Shown: in pieces, positions 55,699 through 64,000 of the stretch
How positions within the stretch are numbered: position 1 is the stretch's first letter
Layout of the letters: every line of letters begins with the position of its first letter
Origin: Hyphomicrobiaceae bacterium
GTDB lineage: Bacteria; Pseudomonadota; Alphaproteobacteria; Rhizobiales; Hyphomicrobiaceae
NCBI GenBank assembly: GCA_021730785.1
Contig: JAKFWF010000062.1
Span: 143,047 to 207,046, forward strand
Reading direction: 5' to 3'
DNA: 64,000 nucleotides
Program-made: the position numbers and the translations under genes
Notes under the pieces: generated by a model
Told to the model about the DNA's origin: nothing
Database searches by the model: none
The model's input: the letters and a program-made list of their open reading frames with translations, nothing else

Positions 55699-56280
55699 AT
55701 GGCGGATGGCCTGATTGCAGCGAGTATCGGCGTCGGTGCCGGCTGGATGCAGAGTGTCGCGCTCGACGCGTGGACTATGTTTGCAGGCTGGGTAATCGAC
55801 GGCTATGCCCGCGCTCCCGCACTGATGGCCGGGCTTGCGCTGCTGGCGCTTGTGCCGCCGCTGGCGCTGATCGGGCTGACGGTCAATGTGGTCGGCACCC
55901 TGGCCAAGCGACAGTCTCAGTCGCTCGACGTGGAGCCGATGCGCACCGTCATGGCATCCGCGCTCGGGCTTGGCCGGCCGCGGCAAGGCTGGCTCGTCCT
56001 TGAGGGCACCGAACAAGCGCGCCGCCCGTTGCCGCGCGAGATGGTGAGTTTCGGCCGCGAGGAAGACAACGACATCCGCCTGGAACATGCGACCGTTCAC
56101 CGCCATCATGCCGTACTGCACCGGACGCCGGACGCGCATTTCGTGATCCGCGATCTGAGCGGGCCGGCCGGCAACGGCGTCAAGGTCAACGGTGAGCGGG
56201 TGGCGCAGCGGTCGCTCGTCGATGGCGACAGAATCGAGATCGGCGCCGTGGCGATCAAGTTCGAGGCACGGCACGCGTAG
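55699..56280 (+). CDS. Membrane-anchored FHA-domain protein
   Basis: A 193-residue protein. One or two hydrophobic segments (ALMAGLALLALVPPLALIGL) anchor it; the C-terminal FHA domain, from about residue 95, contains VSFGREEDNDIRLEHATVHR followed by HHAVLHR, with the Arg, Ser/Thr-pocket and His residues that read phosphothreonine, and NGVKVNGERVA. Start ATG 55699 (MADGLIAASIG) is preferred over 55648. First of three signalling genes. Confidence 0.82.
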   Translation: MADGLIAASIGVGAGWMQSVALDAWTMFAGWVIDGYARAPALMAGLALLALVPPLALIGLTVNVVGTLAKRQSQSLDVEPMRTVMASALGLGRPRQGWLVLEGTEQARRPLPREMVSFGREEDNDIRLEHATVHRHHAVLHRTPDAHFVIRDLSGPAGNGVKVNGERVAQRSLVDGDRIEIGAVAIKFEARHA

Positions 56281-56373
56281 CGCCAAGGCGCGGCGCGTTG
56301 GAGATGTGTAAAGACCAGATGTGGTATGGGCGGCGCAGGTGAGCCCTGGTGCCGGCGAAGCGGGGAGGATGCG

Positions 56374-57132
56374 ATGGCAGATGACAAGGCGGCGCCGGGA
56401 CGGGGGAATGCCGGATTTCTCGGGTCCTTGCGCGAGGCACTGGCGGCGGCAGGGCGGGAAGATCCGCTGCGCGCCGTGGCCGCCGGCAGTCCACCACCAC
56501 CGATGGCCAAGCCATCCGATCCAACACGCCTTATGAGCGCGAAGGAGCCGCCGGTGCCGAGCGCGGCGGAGGCGGCGCGCGACGCACGGGGCGGCGCCCC
56601 GCACGTGCCACCGCTGGCACGAGCCCCGGTCGAGGCCGCGGTCGACGAAGCGTCGGCACCGACGACGCGGGTGCTGCGGGCGGCCAAGCCTGTTGCGGAA
56701 CCTCGCGGCGAGGCGCGCACGCAGGTGCTGCGCGGCAAGCAGACGGTGGCGCGCGGCACGTTCGCGCAGGACCCGGTGGTCGGCTGGCTGGTCGTCGTCG
56801 GCGGACCAGGGCTTGGCGCGTTCCGGGCGATCTTTGAGGGCAACAACACGGTTGGCCGTGACCCCAACCAGCGCGTTGCGATCGACTTCGGCGACGATAC
56901 CATATCGGCCGAGGAGCAGGCTTATATCCGCTACGATTCAGCCGAGCGCACGTTCCTGTTCGTGCCCAACCTGGCCAAAACGAACATCGTATCGCTGAAC
57001 GGCAAGCGGCCGACCGCCGCCGTGCCGCTGGCCAGCATGGACGTCATTCACATGGGTCGGACGCAGCTCGTTTTCGTGCCCTTCTGCGGGATCGATTTCG
57101 ACTGGGCCGAGTTGACCGACAAGTCGAGCTGA
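56374..57132 (+). CDS. FHA-like domain protein with disordered N-terminus
   Basis: A 252-residue protein. The first 140 residues are Ala/Pro-rich and disordered; they include two TRVLR/TQVLR-type threonine segments (APTTRVLRAAKP and ARTQVLRGKQT) that may be phosphorylation sites. The C-terminal FHA-like domain has GNNTVGRDPNQRVAIDFGDD, EEQAYIRYD and TNIVSLNGKRP. The ATG at 56374 has GGGGAGG at 56363-56369. The stop overlaps the phosphatase start (TGATG), so the pair is co-translated. Confidence 0.8.
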   Translation: MADDKAAPGRGNAGFLGSLREALAAAGREDPLRAVAAGSPPPPMAKPSDPTRLMSAKEPPVPSAAEAARDARGGAPHVPPLARAPVEAAVDEASAPTTRVLRAAKPVAEPRGEARTQVLRGKQTVARGTFAQDPVVGWLVVVGGPGLGAFRAIFEGNNTVGRDPNQRVAIDFGDDTISAEEQAYIRYDSAERTFLFVPNLAKTNIVSLNGKRPTAAVPLASMDVIHMGRTQLVFVPFCGIDFDWAELTDKSS

Positions 57133-57896
57133 TGCCGCACTATGAGGCTGCCATCGCGGCGTCCCAGGGCGGGCGGCGCTACCAGGAAGACGCCGCGGCG
57201 ATCTGGCCGGGCGGAAACGGGCCGCCGCCCATGCTGCTGGTCCTGGCAGATGGCATGGGCGGGCACGCGGGCGGCGCCACGGCAAGCCGCCTCGTCTGCG
57301 ATACGTTCATCGAAGCCTGCCTTGCGGCGACCGGGGAAACATCGGCGCGGCTGCGCACGGCCCTCGACGAGGCCAATCAATCGATCCACCGCGTGGCGGC
57401 CGAAACGCCCTCGCTGTCGGGCATGGGATCGACGTTGGTCGGCGTCGCGCTCGGGCGGGACGGTCTCGAATGGATCAGTGTCGGCGACAGTCCGCTCTAT
57501 CTTTACCGGGCGGCAGAGATCGCGCTGCTCAACGAGGATCACTCGCTGGCGCCGGCTCTCGATCAGATGGCGGCGGAGGGCCGCATCACGGCCGATGAGG
57601 CGCGCAACGATCCGCGCCGGCATATGTTGCGCTCGGCGGTCACCGGCGAGGAACTCGATCTGGTCGACCTGTCGAAGAAGGCGCTGATACTGGAGCCTGG
57701 CGACTATGTGATCCTGGCGAGCGACGGCATCCATTCGCTCGAGGAGTCGGAGATCGCGCGGGTGATCACAGGGTATGCCGGCGATGGGGTGGAAGCTGTC
57801 GCCAAGGCGCTGGTGCGGGCGGTGCTGGACGTCAAGGAGCCCTACCAGGACAACGTCACGGTGGTCGTTGTGCGCCGCCGGCCGGATCAGGAGTGA
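57132..57896 (+). CDS. PP2C-type serine/threonine phosphatase
   Basis: A 254-residue metal-dependent phosphatase. Family motifs are GGRRYQEDAAAIW (metal-binding acidic residue), LVLADGMGGHAGGATAS, GSTLVGVALGRDGLEWISVG followed by DSPLYLYR, VILASDGIHSLEESEI and PYQDNVTVVVVRR. It removes phosphate from Ser/Thr, plausibly from the FHA partners. No kinase gene is seen in this block. Confidence 0.93.
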   Translation: MPHYEAAIAASQGGRRYQEDAAAIWPGGNGPPPMLLVLADGMGGHAGGATASRLVCDTFIEACLAATGETSARLRTALDEANQSIHRVAAETPSLSGMGSTLVGVALGRDGLEWISVGDSPLYLYRAAEIALLNEDHSLAPALDQMAAEGRITADEARNDPRRHMLRSAVTGEELDLVDLSKKALILEPGDYVILASDGIHSLEESEIARVITGYAGDGVEAVAKALVRAVLDVKEPYQDNVTVVVVRRRPDQE

Positions 57897-58003
57897 GGCG
57901 CGCACCTGCGGCAAACCACCCTCGGCCATCATGTCGCCTGGGCGCGACGCTCCGCTGCAGGTAATGATCACTCAGCATCCAGTCCGCCGGGAGGCTGAGG
58001 CCC

Positions 58004-59413
58004 ATGGACATCGACGCACTCACACTTGCCCGTTTTCAGTTCGCCTTTACGGTCACGTTTCACATCGTCTTCCCAGCCTTCTCGATCGGGCTCGCAAGCT
58101 ATCTCGCGGTGCTTGAAGCGTTGTGGCTGAGGACGGGCCGCGCCGTCTATCTCGACCTGTTCACATACTGGAAGAAGATCTTCGCGCTCGCCTTCGGCAT
58201 GGGTGTCGTGTCTGGCCTCGTCATGAGCTACCAGTTCGGCACCAACTGGAGCGTGTTTTCCGACAAGACCGGTCCCGTCCTCGGCCCTCTGATGGGCTAC
58301 GAGGTGCTGTCCGCGTTCTTCCTCGAGGCGGGCTTCCTCGGCGTCATGCTGTTCGGCCTTAAGCGGGTCGGGCCCACGTTGCACATGTTTGCAACCCTGA
58401 TGGTTGCCATCGGCACCCTGTTCTCGGCATTCTGGATCTTGTCCGTCAACAGCTGGATGCAGACGCCAGCCGGCTACGCCATGAATGCCAAGGGCCAGTT
58501 CATCGCGGTTGACTGGTGGGCCGTGGTGTTCAACCCCTCGTTCCCCTATCGCCTCGTGCACATGGTGCTGGCGGCTTACCTGACGACCGCATTCGTGGTC
58601 GGCGCGACGGGTGCCTTCCACCTGCTGCGCAACCGCCGCAACGAGGGCGCGCGCGTGATGTTTTCCATGGCCATGTGGATGGCAGCCCTGGTGGCGCCGC
58701 TCCAAGTGGTGGCGGGCGACATCCACGGCATCAACACCTTGCAGCACCAGCCGGCCAAGATCGCCGCCATGGAAGGTCACTTCGAAACTCAGAAGGGCGC
58801 GCCGCTGATCCTGTTCGGCTGGCCCGACATGGCGGGCGAAGTCACGCGCTATGCGATCGAAATCCCCAAGCTCGGCAGTGTCATCCTGACGCACGATTGG
58901 AACGGCGAGGTGAAGGGGCTGAAGGCGTGGCCGAAGGAGCTGCGGCCGAATGCTGCCATCGTGTTTTGGAGCTTCCGCGTGATGGTCGGCATTGGCATGC
59001 TGATGGTGGCGGTCGGCCTGTGGAGCTTGTGGACGCGCTGGCACGGCACGCTGTTCGAAGCGCCCTGGCTGCACCGGCTGGCGGTGCTGATGGGGCCGGC
59101 CGGGTTCGTCGCCGTGGTGGCCGGCTGGATCACGACGGAAGTCGGCCGTCAGCCCTACACCGTTTATGGCCTGCTGACGACGGCGCAATCGGCATCACCC
59201 CTGGCGGCACCGGCAGTTGCTGCCTCCCTGATCGCATTCATCGTCGTGTACTTCTTCGTCTTTGGCGCCGGCACGCTCTACATCCTGCGCATGATGGCGA
59301 AGGCGCCCGAAGGCCATGAACCGGATCTGCCGCCGGGCATCCCACTGCGTGCGTCCGGCATCACGCCGGTGACCGCGGTGCTGGGCGATGCTCCACTGGC
59401 GGCAGGCGAGTAG
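58004..59413 (+). CDS. cydA: Cytochrome bd/CIO-type ubiquinol oxidase subunit I
   Basis: A 469-residue subunit, shorter than E. coli CydA (about 520), consistent with the short quinol loop of the cyanide-insensitive (CIO) subtype. FQFAFTVTFHIVFPAFSIG carries the haem b595 histidine; SYQFGTNWSVFSDKTGPVLG and YRLVHMVLAAYLTTAFVVG are further core segments. It oxidises quinol and reduces oxygen at low concentration without proton pumping. Followed by cydB after 12 bp. Confidence 0.94.
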   Translation: MDIDALTLARFQFAFTVTFHIVFPAFSIGLASYLAVLEALWLRTGRAVYLDLFTYWKKIFALAFGMGVVSGLVMSYQFGTNWSVFSDKTGPVLGPLMGYEVLSAFFLEAGFLGVMLFGLKRVGPTLHMFATLMVAIGTLFSAFWILSVNSWMQTPAGYAMNAKGQFIAVDWWAVVFNPSFPYRLVHMVLAAYLTTAFVVGATGAFHLLRNRRNEGARVMFSMAMWMAALVAPLQVVAGDIHGINTLQHQPAKIAAMEGHFETQKGAPLILFGWPDMAGEVTRYAIEIPKLGSVILTHDWNGEVKGLKAWPKELRPNAAIVFWSFRVMVGIGMLMVAVGLWSLWTRWHGTLFEAPWLHRLAVLMGPAGFVAVVAGWITTEVGRQPYTVYGLLTTAQSASPLAAPAVAASLIAFIVVYFFVFGAGTLYILRMMAKAPEGHEPDLPPGIPLRASGITPVTAVLGDAPLAAGE

Positions 59414-59425
59414 AGGAGAGGGCTG

Positions 59426-60430
59426 TTGGAACTCGATCTTCCTTTCATCTGGGCTGGCCTGATCGCCTTCGCCATTCTTGCCTACGTGCTGTTCGATGGC
59501 TTCGATCTCGGCATCGGCATGCTGTTCCCGCTCGCCCATGACAAGGCCGAGCGCGACACCATGATGAACTCGGTCGCACCCGTCTGGGACGGCAACGAGA
59601 CGTGGCTGGTGCTCGGCGGCGGCGGGCTGTTCGCGGTGTTTCCGCTGGCCTATGCGGTGGTCATGCCGGCGCTCTATGCGCCGCTGATCGCGATGCTGTT
59701 GGGGCTGATCTTCCGCGGCGTCGCCTTCGAGTTCCGCTGGCGCAGCGGCGCGCACGAGCGGTTCTGGGACTTCGCGTTCATGGGCGGATCGGCGGTGGCG
59801 ACGTTGGCGCAAGGCATCGCGCTCGGCGCACTCGTGCAGGGGATCAGGCTCAAGGACCGCGCCTATGACGGCGGCTGGTGGGATTGGCTGACGCCCTTCA
59901 GCTGCCTGACCGGTGTGGCGCTGATGGTGGGCTACACGCTGCTTGGCGCCACGTGGCTGATCCTGAAGACGGAAGGCGAGCTGCAGGATCGCGCTTATCG
60001 CTGGGCGTGGGCGGCCGGCATCGGCACGCTGATCCTGATCGGCGTCGTCAGCCTGTGGACGCCGCTGCTGAACCCGCTTTATCAGTCGCGGTGGTTCGCC
60101 TGGCCCATGATCGCCTACACCGCGCCCGTCCCGCTGCTGGTGCTCGCCTGCACGGCGGTTCTGTTTTTCGGGCTCGAGCGGCGGCGCGAGTTGTCACCGT
60201 TCCTGGCGTCGGTCGGGCTGTTCATCCTGTCCTATATCGGCATCGGGATCAGCTTCTATCCCTACCTCGTGCCGCCGCAGATGACGATCTGGGATGCGGC
60301 AGCACCCGACAACAGCCTGCGATTCCTGCTGACTGGCACCGTAGTGCTGCTGCCGCTGATCCTCAGCTATACCGCCTATTCGTACTGGGTGTTCCGCGGC
60401 AAGGTCGACACCCACGGCGGCTACCATTGA
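59426..60430 (+). CDS. cydB: Cytochrome bd/CIO-type ubiquinol oxidase subunit II
   Basis: A 334-residue subunit with about eight helices. ILAYVLFDGFDLGIGMLFPL and MNSVAPVWDGNETWLVLGGG are the family signatures. The start is a TTG at 59426 with GAGGAGAGGG just upstream (59413-59422), giving MELDLPFIWAG. It binds and stabilises CydA. The stop overlaps the next small gene. Confidence 0.94.
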   Translation: MELDLPFIWAGLIAFAILAYVLFDGFDLGIGMLFPLAHDKAERDTMMNSVAPVWDGNETWLVLGGGGLFAVFPLAYAVVMPALYAPLIAMLLGLIFRGVAFEFRWRSGAHERFWDFAFMGGSAVATLAQGIALGALVQGIRLKDRAYDGGWWDWLTPFSCLTGVALMVGYTLLGATWLILKTEGELQDRAYRWAWAAGIGTLILIGVVSLWTPLLNPLYQSRWFAWPMIAYTAPVPLLVLACTAVLFFGLERRRELSPFLASVGLFILSYIGIGISFYPYLVPPQMTIWDAAAPDNSLRFLLTGTVVLLPLILSYTAYSYWVFRGKVDTHGGYH

Positions 60431-60549
60431 GTGCGCGAGACGAGCCCCCGCTGTGGCAGCGCCTCGCCTGGTTCGCCGCGCTGTGGCTAGCTGGCGTGCT
60501 GGTCGTCGGGGTGGTGGCGTTCGCGTTGCGGCGGATACTGGTCGGGTGA
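60427..60549 (+). CDS. DUF2474/CydX-like small oxidase subunit
   Basis: A 40-residue single-helix protein: RDEPPLWQRLAWFAALWLAG, then a hydrophobic helix ending in FALRRILVG. The start is a TTG overlapping the cydB stop. Small single-helix subunits (CydX or the DUF2474 family) are often encoded at this position and stabilise the haem site. The WxxRLxWF motif fits DUF2474. Confidence 0.75.
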   Translation: MSARDEPPLWQRLAWFAALWLAGVLVVGVVAFALRRILVG

Positions 60550-60594
60550 GGTTGCCTGCAGCTCGGCGGTTTGGCGCCGTAGCACCGCCCGCCA

Positions 60595-62433
60595 GTGTCC
60601 AATGGTAAACCTCTGCCAGACCCTAACGCGCGCAGGGGCATTCAATTCTCAACGGCACCGAGTGTTGGCGATCCGATCTTGCTCATTTTTTCTGGATCAC
60701 TGGATCAGTTTCCGAGTGACAGCGGAAGAGCATTTCCAACTTATCGACAAGGCACATCGCAGCGGTACCTGAAGATGCAAGCCGGCGTGAAGCGGGGCGG
60801 CCGCGTCTGTGAGGACCCGACCAAGACGCTATCGCTCTCCTGGCACAAGGATGACCAGCCAACACCGGAGCATATGGTCGAGGCGGCCGATGCCTTGATG
60901 AAGCATATGGGCTGGGATGCCCATCAGGCCGTCTATGTCGGCCACAACGACACCCAGCATCGCCACATCCATATCATTCTGAACCGCGTGAACCCGGAAA
61001 CCGGTCGAACGCTCGATGACTACCGTGAGCAGAAGCGCGGGCAGGAATGGGCCCTGTGTTATGAGCGCGAGCACGGCCAGGTTCGCTGTGAGCAGCGTGA
61101 AATCAATGCGACGCGCGAGGCGGGGCGGAGAGAGCAGCAGCGACATGAGCCGTCGCACTTGAACGAGCACGGCAACAGCCGCGACGCCACGGCCGATCAT
61201 GCGCCGATCGAAGCACCAGCGTCATTGCATGCTCGCCCTGCCAACGATCATCTGCCACACAATGTCGTCTTGCTGGCCCGTCCGCATGAGCAGGCCTTTG
61301 CCGCCGACGAGAAGCATCGGCAAACTCACGACGCCAACGCTCATGGTGTTGAGGTTTTCGATCCGAAAGAAGAGCTAAAGGACCGGCAGCGCGCCGAGCG
61401 TGAAGCGTTTTTCATGGACGGTGCCAAGCTATTCAAGGCCACCCGACATGCTGCGTATGACGAAGTGCGCAAGGAGTACAGGGCCGAATGGCGAGAATTT
61501 TATAGGGACAGCGACGCCGCGCGAAAATCTGCAGAGACAGCATCAGAATATGGAATCAGCCGCGCTCACTACTTCGCGAAGGATGGTCAGTGGGATAATG
61601 CGCGTGAGGCCTTCAACGATCGCGATAGCGTGCGCGACGCCGTCGAGAAGCAACTCTCTGCTTCCAAGGCCGACCTGAAGCTACGTCAGACCGACGATCT
61701 GCGTGAACGCCAGCACGATGCCTGCGAGGCGCTTCGCCGGGTTCGCGACGTGCAGTATCAGGAATTGCTTCAACGCCAGCGTGACGAACGCGCTGCCCTG
61801 CGTGCCGGTGAGAGCCTCGAAGCTGCCGGCATCGGTCGTGACCGGCCGGGTTACGGGATTACCAAGCCGACACCGGAAAACGTGGCCAACGAGAACCGGT
61901 CCGTTGAAGCCAGCGCCAGCCGCCAAACAGCTCAAGACAGCACGCCCCCAGTTGTCGTGCCCGTCGTGCCAGAGGCGCGCTTGCAACAAGAGGCACCGAA
62001 GGCCCATCAGATTGCCGAGCAAGTCGAGCAATCTGCCGCGATCGCCCAGTCCATCGACAGGGCCAACGGCCAAAAAATGACATTGATCGAACCGCCGCAC
62101 GTGGATAGCTCGGAGCAAACAACTGTCGCACCTGTTCGCGGTGCGAGCGACCTCATGGCGGGCGGGATCGGCGGAGCAGCCAGCTATCTGGCCGATCAGC
62201 TTGGCGAATTGTTCGCGCCGACACCGCCAGAAGTTCGGGAGGCACAGTCCAAAGCAGAGGCGAAGAATGCCATTGAGCGCGAGGCCCAGAAACCAGAACA
62301 TGATGACAAGGCCGCCGCCTACGCTCGCATCATCGACAGTGCCGTCCGGCTCGCAGATGCCGAGCATGCGCAACAAGGCGACGCCTATTGGAAGGAGCGC
62401 GATCGCGACAAGGGTTGGGAGCGGGACCAATAA
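60595..62433 (+). CDS. Relaxase/mobilisation nuclease, N-terminally truncated
   Basis: The frame gives 612 residues from a GTG. Relaxase similarity begins near residue 58 (LKMQAGVKRGGRVCEDPTKT) and includes the HUH-type metal motif in VGHNDTQHRHIHIILNRVNP and the conserved ETGRTLDDYREQKRGQEWAL. Intact MOBP/MOBQ relaxases have about 90 more residues at the N-terminus, with the nicking tyrosine, and the sequence preceding the match here is unrelated, so this copy is probably inactive. The rest is a long helical, charged tail (RQRDERAALRAGESLEAAG). ATG 60775 is an internal alternative. It marks the start of accessory DNA next to cydB. Confidence 0.75.
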   Translation: MSNGKPLPDPNARRGIQFSTAPSVGDPILLIFSGSLDQFPSDSGRAFPTYRQGTSQRYLKMQAGVKRGGRVCEDPTKTLSLSWHKDDQPTPEHMVEAADALMKHMGWDAHQAVYVGHNDTQHRHIHIILNRVNPETGRTLDDYREQKRGQEWALCYEREHGQVRCEQREINATREAGRREQQRHEPSHLNEHGNSRDATADHAPIEAPASLHARPANDHLPHNVVLLARPHEQAFAADEKHRQTHDANAHGVEVFDPKEELKDRQRAEREAFFMDGAKLFKATRHAAYDEVRKEYRAEWREFYRDSDAARKSAETASEYGISRAHYFAKDGQWDNAREAFNDRDSVRDAVEKQLSASKADLKLRQTDDLRERQHDACEALRRVRDVQYQELLQRQRDERAALRAGESLEAAGIGRDRPGYGITKPTPENVANENRSVEASASRQTAQDSTPPVVVPVVPEARLQQEAPKAHQIAEQVEQSAAIAQSIDRANGQKMTLIEPPHVDSSEQTTVAPVRGASDLMAGGIGGAASYLADQLGELFAPTPPEVREAQSKAEAKNAIEREAQKPEHDDKAAAYARIIDSAVRLADAEHAQQGDAYWKERDRDKGWERDQ

Positions 62434-63002
62434 CGGACACCCTGGGCAGGCCAAGCCAGGGCGTCCTCGAAAACCGGACGGCCGCCGAAGCAAGACAGAA
62501 TAGGCAAAGCGTCAGAACACATGGTCGCAAGGCTGTACTTGCCGTGCACAATGCAGAGATGCATCTGCTGATCGCCAGTCAACGCGCCGCGCAGCGGGCT
62601 GCTGTATTTTCCATCGATGCGGCGTTGTCGTCCCGGCACGCCAGCGCCATCGCGATTGTCGTCGCACGGTTTGCCGATCGCCGCAGCACGCTTGCTAGCA
62701 TGTCCGACACCGAACGCGGTGCTGCTCTCCGGCAGCTTGCTTCCGACGAAGCTCATGAATTGGCACGGCTGGCACTCGACCATGCCAGCGAAAAGAGGGC
62801 ATTGCGAAAGGCTACGCTTGGCTCGATGTTGGTTGCCGACCGGGCAGCACGCCGATCCTTGCGCGTACGCAACCGGCATCAGCGCATTGTCGTTGCTATC
62901 CAGCAGCATCGCATCTGGAGGCGCGAACCGACGTCGTCTCGTCGGAAGGCTCATGCCCAATATCGCGAACGGAAATCTCCGCGTACGAAATCCTTCCGCT
63001 GA
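62388..63002 (+). CDS. Uncharacterised protein of the relaxase region
   Basis: A possible 204-residue protein from a TTG overlapping the end of the relaxase by 46 bp. It is Ala/Arg-rich and predicted helical (ASQRAAQRAAVFSIDAALSS; DEAHELARLALDHASEKRAL). Small helical proteins often follow relaxase genes in mobilisation modules, but I recognise no family, and the true start may be further in. The reading frame is the best in the region, though the composition is biased. Confidence 0.4.
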   Translation: MEGARSRQGLGAGPITDTLGRPSQGVLENRTAAEARQNRQSVRTHGRKAVLAVHNAEMHLLIASQRAAQRAAVFSIDAALSSRHASAIAIVVARFADRRSTLASMSDTERGAALRQLASDEAHELARLALDHASEKRALRKATLGSMLVADRAARRSLRVRNRHQRIVVAIQQHRIWRREPTSSRRKAHAQYRERKSPRTKSFR

Positions 63003-63121
63003 CGTGGCAACCTGACCGCTCTTACACTGCTTGTTCGCAATCGCGTGCCCGCTCCAATGCTCAATTGCCGACTGCTTGCTTCGGTGCGGCACGGTCGGCG
63101 TTATGAATGCACATCTACTGC

Positions 63122-63805
63122 TTAAAGTAGCGACCCTGTCGGCACTCGCGCGCCGAGCAAATCCTTTTTTTCGAAGCCCTCCTGCACGATCGCCAAGCTG
63201 TCTCCTGCGATCGGACGAACGAGTGCTGCCGCTTCCGCTGGTGTGCCGAGCAACCACACATCGCGCTGTTCATCGGTCGTCAACAGGACGGGTGATCGTT
63301 CGTGGTTGATGCTCGACGTTGCTGAGTTCGGCTCGGTAGTCATGAAGCTGTAGACATCGAGTTCGACGTTCTCGCCACCTTTTTTGACGGGTCCTTTCCA
63401 TCGCTGCCAGATTCCGGCAAAGGCGAAGGGCGGGCGAGGCTCATTTCCTTTGAGCGCGAACCAGTGCCACGTCGCTGGCTTGCGACCATCATGCGGTTCG
63501 CAAAAAGACGTCGCGGGTACGAGGCATCGGCGCTGCTCGAACGAGTTGTGCCAGAACCGGCTTTGCATTTTGTCATCACGCGTGTTTGTGACGCGCCTTG
63601 GTGCCTTGCCGTCTTGCAGCAGCACGAACCCCCATGCCATCGCGAGCAGTTCTCGCTCGCCATCGGCGGCGCGCCGAACAACCGGCGCCGACCATCCGGG
63701 AAAAATCGCCGGCAGGGGATCGACCTGTTGCGCCCGGTTGTGCGGGACGCGGAACAGGTTCGCGATCGCAGTTGTGGATTTCGTCAGCGAATACAAATTG
63801 CACAT
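63122..63805 (-). CDS. SOS response-associated peptidase (YedK/HMCES-like)
   Basis: A 227-residue protein of the SRAP family. Cys2 of MCNLYSLTKS becomes the residue that forms a thiazolidine crosslink with abasic sites in single-stranded DNA; NTRDDKMQSRFWHNSF and RRCLVPATSFCEPHDGRKPA hold the conserved Asn and Glu, and NHERSPVLLTT the histidine. It protects replication forks from abasic lesions. Homologues often travel on mobile DNA, as here between a relaxase and an IS. Confidence 0.9.
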   Translation of the reverse strand: MCNLYSLTKSTTAIANLFRVPHNRAQQVDPLPAIFPGWSAPVVRRAADGERELLAMAWGFVLLQDGKAPRRVTNTRDDKMQSRFWHNSFEQRRCLVPATSFCEPHDGRKPATWHWFALKGNEPRPPFAFAGIWQRWKGPVKKGGENVELDVYSFMTTEPNSATSSINHERSPVLLTTDEQRDVWLLGTPAEAAALVRPIAGDSLAIVQEGFEKKDLLGARVPTGSLL

Positions 63806-63825
63806 CGCGACAGTCTAGTGTTCCG

Positions 63826-64000
63826 TCACTGACTCTGGATTCCCATGGCTTGGCAAATCAGGCAAGCTGTGGGCATGAAAACAGCGATCACAGTTACGGC
63901 GGAAGACCGGGCGCGGCTCGAGCGAGCGATTGCGGATCGCAACACGCCGGCCAAGGTCGTGTGGCGGGCGCGGATCGTGCTCGGCACGGCCGACGGCGAA
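63826..64000 (+). mobile_element. IS630-family insertion sequence, left end (runs off window)
   Basis: A putative left end begins close to the TA at 63826-63827, consistent with TA target choice of IS630/Tc1-type elements, with GTGTTCCGTCACTGACTCTG as a possible terminal inverted repeat. The transposase starts 50 bp in. The matching right end is outside the window, so the end point is not verified. Confidence 0.55.
63875..64000 (+). CDS. IS630-family transposase, N-terminal part (3' end outside window)
   Basis: The frame from ATG 63875 (alternative ATG 63845 in the same frame) encodes MKTAITVTAEDRARLERAIA followed by DRNTPAKVVWRARIVLGTAD, the helix-turn-helix start of IS630-type transposases. 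The catalytic DDE residues lie beyond the window. Integrity cannot be judged. Confidence 0.8.
   Translation, partial: MKTAITVTAEDRARLERAIADRNTPAKVVWRARIVLGTADGE

Overview
The window is a GC-rich chromosomal segment from an alphaproteobacterium. The gene sets that point there are an aa3-type oxidase subunit IV next to a three-gene transhydrogenase (pntAA-pntAB-pntB), a FYDLN-acid (TIGR02300) protein beside aroA, nuoG-N followed by birA, RNase J and methylmalonyl-CoA epimerase, and a DsbA/accB/accC block. Hyphomicrobiales or a nearby order is most likely, but I cannot fix the genus. Nearly all function calls rest on recognisable motifs and family resemblance in the translations; no database search was run.

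Layout. 0-4.9 kb: a minus-strand polysaccharide module (acyltransferase-like protein, flippase, O-antigen ligase, GT2), its last three genes coupled by short overlaps or small gaps, facing the end of a deacetylase-like gene. 5.1-9.2 kb: small secreted protein, ComEC, a wrecked aroA, TIGR02300. 9.5-19 kb: membrane and secreted proteins, a GST, oxidase subunit IV with the transhydrogenase operon, two GNAT acetyltransferases, a micro-ORF with an exceptional ribosome-binding site and its own terminator, an M3 peptidase and tRNA-Ala(GGC). 19.5-24 kb: two membrane proteins and a VWA protein.

24.3-38.2 kb: complex I genes nuoG to nuoN, then birA and RNase J. nuoA-F are not in the window. The operon carries two extra small membrane-protein genes and, between nuoK and nuoL, a four-helix-bundle (S23/IVP-like) gene framed by inverted heptamer-repeat arrays. 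ORF-less arrays of the same kind lie between pntAB and pntB and between accB and accC. 38.2-39.1 kb has no convincing gene but contains repeats and a stretch dense in hairpins. 39-49.8 kb: VOC protein, methylmalonyl-CoA epimerase, a Tat-exported ParB-like protein, HIT protein, accC/accB, DsbA-like protein, M48 protease, aminotransferases, a SleB-type hydrolase.

50-55.6 kb: a second surface-glycan region (class III aminotransferase, epimerase, ArnE-like flippase subunit, WecG/TagA transferase, polyprenyl glycosylphosphotransferase). 55.7-57.9 kb: two FHA proteins and a PP2C phosphatase without a kinase. 58-60.5 kb: a cytochrome bd/CIO-type quinol oxidase with a DUF2474-like small subunit. 60.6-64 kb: accessory DNA with an N-terminally truncated relaxase, an uncharacterised ORF, an SOS-response-associated peptidase and the start of an IS630-type transposase running off the end.

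Most interesting: (1) the repeat-framed four-helix-bundle cassette inside the complex I operon and its ORF-less relatives; (2) the aroA remnant with two deletions that remove catalytic segments; (3) the hairpin-rich region after RNase J; (4) the micro-ORF with a 12-nt perfect anti-16S Shine-Dalgarno; (5) the extra small membrane proteins inside nuo.
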